Shown: positions 55,974-64,000, counted from the first letter of the stretch. The stretch is DNA of 64,000 nucleotides from Ideonella livida (GCF_010499455.1 NZ_JAAGOH010000004.1:172413-236412); one strand, 5' to 3'. Notes: generated by a model not told the origin, from the letters alone. Program-made: numbers and translations.

Positions 55974-56132
55974 ATGACCAAGCTGCTCACCGCCGCAATG
56001 GCGACCCTGCTGTCCCTGCTGACCGCCTGCGCGGCGCCGCCCCCGCCGCCGGACGGCACGCGCGCGATGCAGCGCGGGCGCGATGCCCAGGATGAACTCT
56101 CGCGCGAGGCCGACCGCCACCGCCGCCCGTGA
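55974..56132 (+). CDS. Tiny lipoprotein of 52 residues
   Basis: M-T-K-L-L-T-A-A-M-A start, hydrophobic core and lipobox LTAC (Cys19, Ala after Cys), then a short Pro-rich and charged mature part (33 residues). GGAGG nine bases upstream supports translation. No family recognised. It is the last gene of the cluster and could be a small structural or stabilising partner of the LPP20 proteins. A very short mature part is unusual. Confidence 0.7.
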   Translation: MTKLLTAAMATLLSLLTACAAPPPPPDGTRAMQRGRDAQDELSREADRHRRP

Positions 56133-56200
56133 AGACTGAGCCGTGGCGCCACACGGCTTCAACCTGAGCGGGCCGCGCGCTGGCGCGTGCCCGTCTGCGC

Positions 56201-56689
56201 TTACAAGGCGCAATCCACCGGCACCGCGCCCAGCACCTCTTGGAGCACGGCCGGTGCCACACCCACCAGGTAGCCACGCCGGCCTCCGTTGATGAGGATC
56301 CGGTCCACCTCCAGCACCGTCCGCTGCACATAGGTGCGTATATCCTTTTTTGTGCCAAAAGGCGATGTGCCACCCACCAAGTAGCCGCTGTGGCGCTGTG
56401 CCACCTCCGGCTTGCAAGGCTCGACAGACTTCACCCCAATCGCCCGGGCCAGGTTCTTGGTGCTCACCTGCCGGTCCCCGTGCATCAGCACAATCAGCGG
56501 CTCGGCCCGCTCGTCCTGCATCACCAGCGTCTTGACCACCTGGTGCTCCGGCCAGCCCAGCTGCCGGGCGGACTCGGCGGTGCCGCCGTGGTCCACGTAG
56601 TTGTAAGGGTGTTCGGTGTACGCCACCTGCCGCGCCTTCAGCCACTGGGTGGCGGGCGTCTCGCTCACATGTCGGTCTTTCTTGGCCAT
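56201..56689 (-). CDS. ybaK: Cys-tRNA(Pro)/Cys-tRNA(Cys) deacylase YbaK/EbsC
   Basis: 162 residues: P-Y-N-Y-V-D-H-G-G-T-A-E-S-A-R-Q-L-G core, VVKTLVMQDERAEPLIVLMHGDRQVSTKNLAR with the conserved Lys, SGYLVGGTSPFG and LINGGRRGYLVGVAP. The family removes cysteine mis-attached to tRNA-Pro. Start 56689 (MAKKDRHVSETPATQWLKA). TACAGT lies 8 nt before the ATG. It is convergent with the lipoprotein cluster and divergent from the response regulator. Confidence 0.93.
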   Translation of the reverse strand: MAKKDRHVSETPATQWLKARQVAYTEHPYNYVDHGGTAESARQLGWPEHQVVKTLVMQDERAEPLIVLMHGDRQVSTKNLARAIGVKSVEPCKPEVAQRHSGYLVGGTSPFGTKKDIRTYVQRTVLEVDRILINGGRRGYLVGVAPAVLQEVLGAVPVDCAL

Positions 56690-56807
56690 GGGTCGGGACT
56701 GTAGCCGCCCCACCTGGGTCGTCCCCGGGCGTCGGCCCGGCAAGGCAAGGGCGACAATCCCGGTTGATAGACACACCGGAGACGGGCCTGCGGGCCCAGG
56801 AAATGGC

Positions 56808-57494
56808 ATGAACCTGCTGCTGGCCGAAGATGACGATGTGCTGGCCGATGCCCTCTCTGCCCAGCTGGGCGCGGCGGGATTCGCGGTGGAACGCGCCGCC
56901 AACGGCGCCGTGGCTGAATACCTGGCCCTGCGCCAACCCTTTGACCTGATCGTGCTGGACCTGGGCCTGCCGCTGGTGGACGGCCTGACCGTCCTGCGCA
57001 AGGTGCGCCTGGCCCGCCCGCAACTGCCGGTGCTCATCCTGACGGCGCTGGACAGCTTGGACGACCGGGTGGCCGGCCTGAACGCCGGCGCCGACGACTA
57101 CCTCAGCAAACCCTTTGACTTTCCTGAACTGGAGGCCCGCCTGCGGGCCCTGCTGCGCCGCACCCGGCCCGCCGCCCCGGCCGCCCGCTTCGGCCACCTG
57201 GTGCTGGAACAGGAGGCGCGCCGGGCCACGGTACAGGGCAATGCGCTGGACCTGAGCCCCCGCGAATGGCTGCTGCTGGACCTGCTCATGGCCCAGCGGG
57301 AGCGGGTCGTCACCAAGGAGCAGATCCTGCAGGCCTGGTCGGCAGACCGTGCCGAAGGGCAGCCGGCCAACAACACGGTGGAAGTGCACATCCACCGCCT
57401 GCGCAAGAAGCTCGAGGACAGCGGCCTGTCCATCCGCACCGTGCGCGGGCTGGGCTACCTGCTGGAGGCCGCGCCCGCGGCCTCGGCCGGCTGA
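56808..57494 (+). CDS. OmpR-family response regulator
   Basis: 228 residues: receiver domain with phospho-acceptor Asp51 in LIVLDLGLPLVDG, Thr79 and Lys101 (LSKPF), then a winged-helix DNA-binding domain (~130-225, with RVVTKEQILQAW and NNTVEVHIHRLRKKL). It is followed after 25 nt by a histidine kinase and then by the glucose-type transporter, in the manner of GltR/GtrS control of gtsABCD in Pseudomonas. AGGAA precedes the ATG. Confidence 0.94.
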   Translation: MNLLLAEDDDVLADALSAQLGAAGFAVERAANGAVAEYLALRQPFDLIVLDLGLPLVDGLTVLRKVRLARPQLPVLILTALDSLDDRVAGLNAGADDYLSKPFDFPELEARLRALLRRTRPAAPAARFGHLVLEQEARRATVQGNALDLSPREWLLLDLLMAQRERVVTKEQILQAWSADRAEGQPANNTVEVHIHRLRKKLEDSGLSIRTVRGLGYLLEAAPAASAG

Positions 57495-57519
57495 GCCGGC
57501 CTGTGCGACGCCCACCACC

Positions 57520-59043
57520 ATGCCCTCCCCCGCCCCCCGCGCAGACCGCCGCCGCCGGTGGCTCCGCCTGACCGGTCCCGGCCGCTCGCTGCACCAGCAA
57601 CTGCTGCTCTGGACCCTCACGCCCCAGCTGGTGCTGTGGCTGGCTGGCGCGCTGTTCACCTACAACCTGGCGCTTCGCTACGCCAACGAGGCGGTGGACG
57701 CCAGCCTGCTGCAGTCCCTGCGCTCCCTGGCGCGGCAGGTCAAGCCGATCGGCAACGGCCTGTATGTGGACTTTCCGCGCGCGGCCCAGGACATCCTGGA
57801 GGCGGATCCCCGAGACCGCCTGCTCTACACCGTCAGTTCGCCGCCAGGCCAGTTCCTGCTGGGCAACCGCAACCTGCCACCACCGGAGGAGGTGACCGCC
57901 GCCCTGGGCCTGCCACTGGTTTATGACAGCGTGCTGGGCCACGACGACCCCGCCGTGGGGGCGCAGCCGGTGCGTGTGGCGGCGCTGTTTATCCACTACG
58001 GTGACGAGATGGGGCCCTCCCAGACCATGCTGGTGCAGGTGGCACGCTCGAGCGCCAGCCGCCAGGAGGTGGCACGCCGCATCCTCGTGGACACGGTCCT
58101 GCCGCTGTCGCTGCTGATGCTGCTGCTCAGCACCCTGGTGTGGATGGGTCTGCGGGCCGGCCTGGCACCGCTGGACCACCTGCGGCGCCAGGTGGAGGGC
58201 CGCGCCCCCGATGACCTGCAGCCCCTGGAGATTGACGCCGCCGCCCAGGAGGTCCGCGCACTGGCCCTGGCCATCAACACCCTGATGGCCCAGGTGCAGC
58301 ACAGCGTGCAGGCCCAGAAGCGTTTCATCAGCGATGCCGCGCACCAACTGCGCACCCCGCTGGCCGGTCTCAAGAGCCAGACCGAACTGGCGCTGCAGCG
58401 TTCGCAGGATCCCGAGCAGGCCGCCCGCCTGCGGCGGGTGCATGACAGCGCGGTGCGCAGCGCCCACCTGGTCAACCAGCTGCTCACCCTGGCCCGGGCC
58501 GAACCCGAAGCCGCCCGCCAGCAGGCCCACGTGCCCCTGGACATCACGGCGCTCGCACGCCAGGCCACGGCCGACCTGGTGCCCCGCGCCCTGGCCCTTG
58601 GGGTGGACCTGGGTTTCGACGATCCTGACGGGGACGGTGCCCTTCAGGGCCTGGACGATGTGGGCAGCGCACAGCTGATACCGGCCGCGCCGGGGCCGCA
58701 GGTGCGCGGCATCGCCCTGCTGTTGCGAGAGGCCCTGGTCAACGTGATCGACAACGCGCTGCGGTATGCCGGCCGGGGCGCCACGGTGACCGTGCGGGTG
58801 GCCGTGGGGCCGGCTCACCAGGTGTGCCTGTGGGTGGAGGACGACGGGCCGGGCATTCCGGCGCAGGAGAGGGAACGGGTGTTCGAGCGCTTTGTGCGCC
58901 TGGCCCACGACGCCCAGGGTTGCGGCCTGGGCCTGTCCATCGTCAAAGACATCGTTCGCCTGCACGGCGGCCAAGTCAGCCTGCTGCCCCGGGAACCGCG
59001 GGGCTTGAGCGTGGGCCTGTGCCTGCCGATATGCAACGCCTGA
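57520..59043 (+). CDS. Sensor histidine kinase, TctE/2CSK-type
   Basis: 507 residues: first helix ~29-51, a 2CSK-type periplasmic domain (~52-187), second helix ~188-211, HAMP-like linker, HisKA domain with His275 in FISDAAHQLRTPLAGL, and an ATPase domain with the N box REALVNVIDNALRYA, DDGPGIPAQE and GCGLGLSIVKD. Partner of the preceding regulator. The sensed ligand is not readable; position suggests a sugar or carboxylate. Confidence 0.93.
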   Translation: MPSPAPRADRRRRWLRLTGPGRSLHQQLLLWTLTPQLVLWLAGALFTYNLALRYANEAVDASLLQSLRSLARQVKPIGNGLYVDFPRAAQDILEADPRDRLLYTVSSPPGQFLLGNRNLPPPEEVTAALGLPLVYDSVLGHDDPAVGAQPVRVAALFIHYGDEMGPSQTMLVQVARSSASRQEVARRILVDTVLPLSLLMLLLSTLVWMGLRAGLAPLDHLRRQVEGRAPDDLQPLEIDAAAQEVRALALAINTLMAQVQHSVQAQKRFISDAAHQLRTPLAGLKSQTELALQRSQDPEQAARLRRVHDSAVRSAHLVNQLLTLARAEPEAARQQAHVPLDITALARQATADLVPRALALGVDLGFDDPDGDGALQGLDDVGSAQLIPAAPGPQVRGIALLLREALVNVIDNALRYAGRGATVTVRVAVGPAHQVCLWVEDDGPGIPAQERERVFERFVRLAHDAQGCGLGLSIVKDIVRLHGGQVSLLPREPRGLSVGLCLPICNA

Positions 59044-59161
59044 AAGCCAGCGGCTGAAGGCGGGGCGCGCACTCGGCAATCCGGGCAGCGGCAGGGGTCC
59101 TGTGGGGTGCCGACAGGCATTGCCAAGCCTGTGCAGGGCTACGGGTTAACCCCCTGGGCTC

Positions 59162-59200
59162 TAAAATGAACGGAACATTAACATGCACTGACGCGTTCAT
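59162..59200 (+). promoter_or_regulatory. Promoter/operator candidate of the glucose ABC operon
   Basis: TAAAAT (59162-59167) is a possible -10, 68 nt before the first gene, with no good -35. Overlapping it is an inverted pair ATGAACG (59166-59172) and CGTTCAT (59194-59200), 21 nt apart, which could be an operator or form a stem in the leader. A weak -35 would fit activation by a response regulator. Confidence 0.4.
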
Positions 59201-59234
59201 GAACAAGAGCGCGCATCATGTTAGGAGCCAAACC

Positions 59235-60509
59235 ATGACCCTGTCCCGCTTCCCGCTGCGTCGCAGCTTCATCGCCTCCGCGGCCGCGCTGGTCGCCGCC
59301 CTCGGCGCCACCGCCACGGTCCATGCCGGCGAGGTCGAGGTGCTGCACTGGTGGACCAGCGGTGGCGAAGCCAAGGCCGCCTCGGCCCTGAAGGCCACGC
59401 TTCAGGCCAAGGGCCACACCTGGAAGGACTTTGCCGTGGCTGGCGGCGGTGGCGACTCCGCCATGACGGTGCTGAAGTCGCGCGTCGTCTCGGGCAATGC
59501 CCCGGCGGCCGCCCAGATCAAGGGCCCGTCGCTGCAGGAATGGGCCCGTGAAGGTGTGCTGGCCAACATGGATGACGTGGCCAACGCCGAGAAGTGGGAC
59601 TCGCTGCTGCCCAAGGTGGTCAGCGACGTGATGAAGTACAAGGGCAACTACATTGCCGCCCCGGTCAACGTGCACCGCGTGAACTGGCTGTGGGCCAACC
59701 CGGCGGTGTTCCAGAAGGCTGGCACCAAGGTGCCGACCACTTGGGACGAGTTCTTCACCGCCGCCGAGGCCCTCAAGAAGGCCGGCGTCATCCCGGTGGC
59801 GCATGGCGGCCAGAACTGGCAGGACTTCACCACCTTCGAGGCCGTGGCCCTGGGTGTGGGCGGCGTGGATTTCTACAAGAAGGCCCTGATCCAGCTGGAC
59901 CAGACCGCCCTGACCAGTGCCACGATGGAGAAGGTGCTGAGCACTTTCAAGCGCGTCAAGGACTACACCGACCGCAACGCCCCGGGCCGCGACTGGAACC
60001 TGGCCACCGCCATGGTGATCAAGGGCGAGGCCGGCATGCAGATCATGGGCGACTGGGCCAAGGGTGAGTTCCTGGCCGCCGGCAAGGTGCCGGGCAAGGA
60101 CTTCGTCTGCGCGGCCGCCCCCGACACCGGCAAGGCCTTCACCTTCAACGTGGATTCCTTCGCGCTGTTCAAGCTGAAGAACGAAGCGAATGTCCGCGCC
60201 CAGAAGGACCTGGCCTCGGCCATCATGTCCACCGAGTTCCAGGAGCTGTTCAACCTGAACAAGGGCTCCATCCCGGTGCGTCTGGGCATGAAGATGGACA
60301 AGTTCGACGACTGCGCCAAGCTGTCTTCCAACGACTTCGTGGCCACCTCCAAGTCTGGCGGCCTGGTGCCTTCCATCGCCCACGGCATGGCCGTGTCCTC
60401 GGCCGCCGAAGGCGCCATCAAGGATGCCGTCAGTGCCTTCTGGAACAGCGACAAGATGACCGCCAAGGAAGCCGTGGCCAAGATCGCCGCAGCCGCCAAG
60501 ACCAAGTGA
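59235..60509 (+). CDS. gtsA: Glucose-type sugar-binding protein of an ABC importer
   Basis: 424-residue periplasmic binding protein with a signal peptide (cleavage near VHAGE, ~32). It closely matches the Pseudomonas GtsA pattern: VLHWWTSGGEAKA, FAVAGGGGDSAMTVLKSRVVSGN, NIHRVNWLW-type VHRVNWLWANP, MQIMGDWAKGE and the ending GGLVPSIAHGMA. A strong ribosome site TTAGGAG precedes ATG 59235. A long hairpin-rich spacer separates it from the permeases. Confidence 0.9.
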   Translation: MTLSRFPLRRSFIASAAALVAALGATATVHAGEVEVLHWWTSGGEAKAASALKATLQAKGHTWKDFAVAGGGGDSAMTVLKSRVVSGNAPAAAQIKGPSLQEWAREGVLANMDDVANAEKWDSLLPKVVSDVMKYKGNYIAAPVNVHRVNWLWANPAVFQKAGTKVPTTWDEFFTAAEALKKAGVIPVAHGGQNWQDFTTFEAVALGVGGVDFYKKALIQLDQTALTSATMEKVLSTFKRVKDYTDRNAPGRDWNLATAMVIKGEAGMQIMGDWAKGEFLAAGKVPGKDFVCAAAPDTGKAFTFNVDSFALFKLKNEANVRAQKDLASAIMSTEFQELFNLNKGSIPVRLGMKMDKFDDCAKLSSNDFVATSKSGGLVPSIAHGMAVSSAAEGAIKDAVSAFWNSDKMTAKEAVAKIAAAAKTK

Positions 60510-60834
60510 TCGGTCTGACCTGCCGGTGAGTTCCGGCGCACCTGGCGCCCCGCAGGGGTGGCGGGTGTGGTCCGCAAACCACGGCATCGCCCCGTACCGG
60601 GGCGGTTCCGCCACCGGCCGGGGGGCTGCCCCTCGTGGCCGCCCCCACGCCGAGGTGCCGAAGCCTCGGCAGCGCATCCCGCGGGATGCCCACCTCTTGA
60701 AGGAGACGCCACGCCCCCTGGGGCGGCGGCGGCTCCACCCCGCCCGCCGAGCGGTGCGCCCCGGCGCCCGCTCGGCGGACCCGGACGCCCCGCGTCCGTC
60801 CTCCCATGAGGGCCGCCCACGGCCCCGCAAGACC
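60510..60834 (+). repeat. Hairpin-rich intergenic spacer in the glucose ABC operon
   Basis: 325 bases with no credible gene but several strong stem-loops: CGCCCCG/CGGGGCG (60588-60604), CGAGG/CCTCG near 60650-60668, GCATCCC/GGGATGC around 60673-60688, and CCGCCGAGCGG (60744-60754) with its perfect 11-base complement CCGCTCGGCGG (60768-60778). Such spacers after binding-protein genes usually protect the upstream mRNA and lower permease expression. Confidence 0.6.
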
Positions 60835-61713
60835 ATGTCCGCACCCTCTGCGCTGCGCACGCCCTGGCTGCCCAAGCTGGTGATCGCGCCGTCGTTCGTG
60901 CTGTCGTTCCTTTTCATCTACGGCCTGATGGCCTGGAACGGCTACCTGTCCCTGTCGGCCTCGCGCCTGCTGCCCAACTACGAGTTCGTAGGTCTGGAGC
61001 AGTACACCACCCTGTTTGAGAGCGAACGTTGGTGGGTCGCCCTCCAAAATCTGGGCATCTTCGGCGGTTTGTTCATCGGCGGCGGCATGGCCCTGGGCCT
61101 GCTGCTGGCCATCCTGCTGGACCAGAAGGTGCGCGCCGAGGGCGTGCTGCGCACCATCTACCTCTACCCGATGGCGCTTTCCTTCATCGTGACCGGCACC
61201 GCCTGGAAGTGGATCCTCAATCCGGGCTTGGGCCTGGAACACCTGATGCACCAATGGGGCTTCGAGTCCTTCACTTTCGGCTGGCTGGTGGATCCGGACT
61301 ACGCCATCTACTGTGTGGTGATCGCCGGGGTCTGGCAATCGGCCGGCTTCGTCATGGCCCTGTTCCTGGCCGGCCTGCGCGGCATCGACGACTCCATCAT
61401 CAAGGCCGCCCAGGTCGACGGGGCCAGCCTGCCCCGCATCTACTGGCGCATCATCATCCCGACCCTGCGGCCGGTGTTCTTCTCCACGCTGATGGTGGTC
61501 TCCCACCTGGCGATCAAGAGCTTTGACCTGGTCATGGCGCTCACCGCCGGCGGCCCCGGCTACGCCACCGACCTGCCCGCCACCTTCATGTACACGATGG
61601 CCTTCTCCCGCGGCCAGATCGGCCTGGGCGCCGCCAGCGCCACCATCATGCTGGCCACCGTCGCAGCCATCGTGGTGCCCTACCTGTACTCTGAACTGAG
61701 GACCAAGAAATGA
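60835..61713 (+). CDS. gtsB: Sugar ABC transporter permease 1
   Basis: 292 residues, six predicted helices, CUT1-family permease. The ATPase-contact EAA loop reads IIKAAQVDGASLPRIYWRI. The start MSAPSALRTPWLPKLVIAPS has no strong ribosome site. It overlaps the second permease as ATGA. Confidence 0.93.
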   Translation: MSAPSALRTPWLPKLVIAPSFVLSFLFIYGLMAWNGYLSLSASRLLPNYEFVGLEQYTTLFESERWWVALQNLGIFGGLFIGGGMALGLLLAILLDQKVRAEGVLRTIYLYPMALSFIVTGTAWKWILNPGLGLEHLMHQWGFESFTFGWLVDPDYAIYCVVIAGVWQSAGFVMALFLAGLRGIDDSIIKAAQVDGASLPRIYWRIIIPTLRPVFFSTLMVVSHLAIKSFDLVMALTAGGPGYATDLPATFMYTMAFSRGQIGLGAASATIMLATVAAIVVPYLYSELRTKK

Positions 61714-62585
61714 GCGCCCCGTCCACCCTGGCGCCGCGCCTGACCCTGGGCCGCATCGCCCTCTTCGCCGCACTGGGCCTGTTCGCCCTGTTCTTCCTCA
61801 CGCCGCTCTACGTCATGGTGAGCACCTCGCTCAAGACCATGGAGGAGATCCGCACCGGCACGCTGCTGTCGCTGCCGATGAGCCCGAGCTTCGAGGCCTG
61901 GGCCAAGGCTTGGAGCACCGCCTGCACCGGCACCGACTGCGGCGGCTTGAAGCCCTTCTTCCTGAACTCGGTGTTCATGGTCGTGCCGGCCGTGGCCCTG
62001 TCCACCCTGGTGGGCGCGCTCAACGGCTATGTGCTGAGCAAGTGGAAGTTCCGCGGCAGCGAGTTCATGTTCGCCCTGCTCCTGTTCGGCGTGTTCATGC
62101 CCATGCAGGTGGTGCTGCTGCCCATGAGCCAGGTGCTGGGCTGGCTGGGCATCGCCAGCTCGGTGTGGGGCCTGATCTTGGTGCACGTGATCGCCGGCAT
62201 CCCCAGCACCACGCTGTTCTTCCGCAACTACTACGTGGGCCTGCCCGACGAGCTGATCAAGGCCGCGATGCTGGACGGCGCCAACTTCTGGCAGATCTTC
62301 CGCCGCATCGTGCTGCCACTGTCCACGCCCATCCTCGTGGTCACGCTGATCTGGCAGTTCACCAACATCTGGAACGACTTCCTCTACGGGGTGGTGTTCT
62401 CCGGGGCCGACAGCAAGCCCATCACCGTGGGCCTGAACAACCTGGCCAACACCAGCTCCACCGTCAAGGAATACAACGTGGACATGGCCGCCGCAATGAT
62501 CGCCGCGCTGCCCACGCTGTTCGTCTACATCGTCGCAGGCAAGTATTTCGTGCGCGGCCTGACCGCCGGCGCCGTCAAGGGGTAA
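61710..62585 (+). CDS. gtsC: Sugar ABC transporter permease 2
   Basis: 291 residues, six helices. MalG-type permease with the EAA loop LIKAAMLDGANFWQIFRRI and FTNIWNDFLYGVVFSGADS. It overlaps gtsB and is followed after 5 nt by the ATPase. With gtsB it forms the membrane channel. Confidence 0.93.
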   Translation: MSAPSTLAPRLTLGRIALFAALGLFALFFLTPLYVMVSTSLKTMEEIRTGTLLSLPMSPSFEAWAKAWSTACTGTDCGGLKPFFLNSVFMVVPAVALSTLVGALNGYVLSKWKFRGSEFMFALLLFGVFMPMQVVLLPMSQVLGWLGIASSVWGLILVHVIAGIPSTTLFFRNYYVGLPDELIKAAMLDGANFWQIFRRIVLPLSTPILVVTLIWQFTNIWNDFLYGVVFSGADSKPITVGLNNLANTSSTVKEYNVDMAAAMIAALPTLFVYIVAGKYFVRGLTAGAVKG

Positions 62586-62590
62586 GAGAA

Positions 62591-63652
62591 ATGGGTGCGC
62601 TTTCCATCCGCAACGTCCGCAAGACCTACGGACAGACCGAGATCCTCAAGGGCATCGACATCGAGATCGAGGCCGGTGAGTTCCTGATCCTCGTGGGCCC
62701 CTCGGGCTGCGGCAAATCCACGCTGCTGTCGATGATCGCCGGCCTGGATGTGCCCACCTCCGGCGACATCCTTATCGGCGAGCGCAACGTCACCTACCTG
62801 CCCAGCAAGGACCGTGACATTGCCATGGTGTTCCAGAGCTACGCGCTCTACCCCAACATGAACGTGGGCGAAAACATCGCCTTCGGCCTGGAGATGCGCA
62901 AGGTGCCCAAGGCCCAGCGCGAGGAGGCGGTGCAGCGCGTGGCCAAGATGCTGCAGATCGGCCACCTGCTGGACCGCAAGCCCGGCCAGCTCTCCGGCGG
63001 CCAACGCCAGCGTGTGGCCATGGGCCGGGCCCTGGCCCGCGACCCCAAGCTCTTCCTGTTCGACGAGCCTCTGTCCAACCTGGATGCCAAGCTGCGCGTG
63101 GAAATGCGCGCCGAGATCAAGCTGCTGCACCAGCGCACCAAGACCACCACGGTGTATGTGACCCACGACCAGGTGGAGGCCATGACCCTGGGCGACCGCA
63201 TTGCCGTGATGAAGGACGGCCTGGTGCAGCAGTTCGGCACGCCCGACGACATCTATGCCCGGCCCGCCAACCGCTTTGTGGCCGAGTTCATCGGTTCCCC
63301 GGCCATGAACTTCATCACCGCCGAACGTCAGGCCCAGGGCCTGAGCGCCCATGGCGTGAGCCTGCCGGTGGACGAGGCCGCCTTGTCCGGCCAAGGCACG
63401 GTGCTCTACGGCGTCCGTCCCGAGGATCTGCGCCTGGCCGGCGCCGGTGCGCCGGGCAGCCTGCCGGCCACGCTGCGCATGCTGGAGCCCACCGGACCGG
63501 AAACTTATGTCCTGGCCGACACGCCGGTGGGCACGCTCACGGCCCGGGTGGCCGGCAAGGTCGAACAGCGCGTGGGCGAGGCCATCGGCCTGGCCTGGGC
63601 ACCGCAAGCCTGCCACCTCTTCGACGCTGGCACCGAGCAGCGCCTGGCCTGA
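62591..63652 (+). CDS. gtsD: Sugar ABC transporter ATPase (MalK/UgpC type)
   Basis: 353 residues: Walker A GPSGCGKSTLL, Q loop VFQSYALYPNM, signature LSGGQRQRVAMGRALARD, Walker B LFLFDEPLSNLD and the switch His in VYVTHDQVE; then a C-terminal OB-fold regulatory domain of the MalK type. The CUT1 family hydrolyses ATP to drive sugar import. Confidence 0.95.
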   Translation: MGALSIRNVRKTYGQTEILKGIDIEIEAGEFLILVGPSGCGKSTLLSMIAGLDVPTSGDILIGERNVTYLPSKDRDIAMVFQSYALYPNMNVGENIAFGLEMRKVPKAQREEAVQRVAKMLQIGHLLDRKPGQLSGGQRQRVAMGRALARDPKLFLFDEPLSNLDAKLRVEMRAEIKLLHQRTKTTTVYVTHDQVEAMTLGDRIAVMKDGLVQQFGTPDDIYARPANRFVAEFIGSPAMNFITAERQAQGLSAHGVSLPVDEAALSGQGTVLYGVRPEDLRLAGAGAPGSLPATLRMLEPTGPETYVLADTPVGTLTARVAGKVEQRVGEAIGLAWAPQACHLFDAGTEQRLA

Positions 63653-63812
63653 TGCCCGTGGCAGGCCTGCGCCTCGCCAGCCTGCCCCCTCCCTGCTCCC
63701 CTTTCCCATGGCTGCCGCCGGCGGCCAGGGAGAACCCACGGCGACAGCCCGCTGCTGCCGCCCTCGCCCAGCCGGGCCATGACCCGGCGTTCATCACCCT
63801 AGGAGACTCTGC

Positions 63813-64000
63813 ATGACCCGTCCCATCGCCCGCACCGCCCGCACCGCCCTCGCCGCCGCCGCCCTGGCCCTGGCCGCCCCCGCCTTCGCCGCCACCGGCG
63901 TCAGCGCCAACATGGAACTCGACACCGGCGTCCAGAACATCAAGTCCACCGGCGCCAAGGGCTCCTACCAAGCCGGCCGCGTCGAAGTCAACTTCACCGG
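63813..64000 (+). CDS. Exported porin-like protein, N-terminus only
   Basis: First 62 residues, running off the window. Signal peptide MTRPIARTARTALAAAALAL to about AFAATG, then a mature start N-M-E-L-D-T-G-V-Q-N-I-K and GRVEVNFTG with the alternating pattern of an outer-membrane beta-barrel. AGGAGA precedes the ATG. Its place after a glucose importer suggests a carbohydrate porin such as OprB, but the piece is too short to prove it. Confidence 0.55.
   Translation, partial: MTRPIARTARTALAAAALALAAPAFAATGVSANMELDTGVQNIKSTGAKGSYQAGRVEVNFT

Overview
The window is GC-rich chromosomal DNA (roughly two-thirds G+C by eye) packed with housekeeping genes. The gene content and order (alaT-hom-thrC-mobB-moeA-moaD-moaE; cysS-alkA-accA-tilS-lysC next to tRNA-Ser; dnaX-ybaB-recR; ppiA-ppiB-lpxH) point to a betaproteobacterium of the order Burkholderiales, probably near Rubrivivax, Ideonella or Leptothrix; the family-level placement is inference. 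I see no transposase, integrase, CRISPR array, prophage or rRNA operon.

Layout. 1-3.1 kb: the start of an RND efflux pump with its adaptor protein, and a flavin reductase. 3.1-10.2 kb, minus strand: a co-directional run from alanine aminotransferase through homoserine dehydrogenase and threonine synthase into the molybdenum-cofactor genes, ending in a fluoride channel. 10.4-19 kb: an Mth938-like protein, a peroxiredoxin, a structured RNA-like segment ending in a terminator, PhoH, an NlpC/P60 hydrolase, MoaA, RNase HI, a methyltransferase, glyoxalase II and a lytic transglycosylase. 19-23.6 kb: recR-ybaB-dnaX, a PurM-like paralogue and the 4.5S signal-recognition-particle RNA. 23.6-26.4 kb: a two-subunit sodium symporter with a third small membrane protein. 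26.7-31.6 kb: prfB with its programmed frameshift, pepN and fbp. 31.7-32.3 kb: tRNA-Thr(CGT) and tRNA-Ser(GCT), each with its own terminator. 32.3-38.2 kb, minus strand: cysS-alkA-accA-tilS-lysC. 38.4-52.5 kb: two cyclophilins, lpxH, dusA, a Tim44-like protein, transport and acyltransferase genes, a glutamine-synthetase-like enzyme, a sugar dehydrogenase, an M48 protease, an rnm/yciO pair, a glutaredoxin-like protein, ridA and plsY. 52.7-56.1 kb: five consecutive predicted outer-membrane lipoproteins. 56.2-64 kb: a Cys-tRNA(Pro) deacylase, then a two-component system, a glucose-type ABC importer and the start of a porin-like gene.

The least explained region is the lipoprotein cluster: three related LPP20-type proteins, one CsgG/TolB-like protein with a FlgT-C-like tail, and one tiny lipoprotein. 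Its first two members resemble a FlgT protein split in two, yet no flagellar gene is in sight. Other points worth checking are an EF-hand-like loop and a large hydrophilic insert in the sodium symporter, the structured RNA before phoH, the hairpin-rich spacer inside the glucose transporter operon, and a recurring -10-like hexamer 5-9 nt before start codons that lack a Shine-Dalgarno, which suggests leaderless mRNAs. Many neighbouring genes overlap by ATGA or GTGA, indicating translational coupling.
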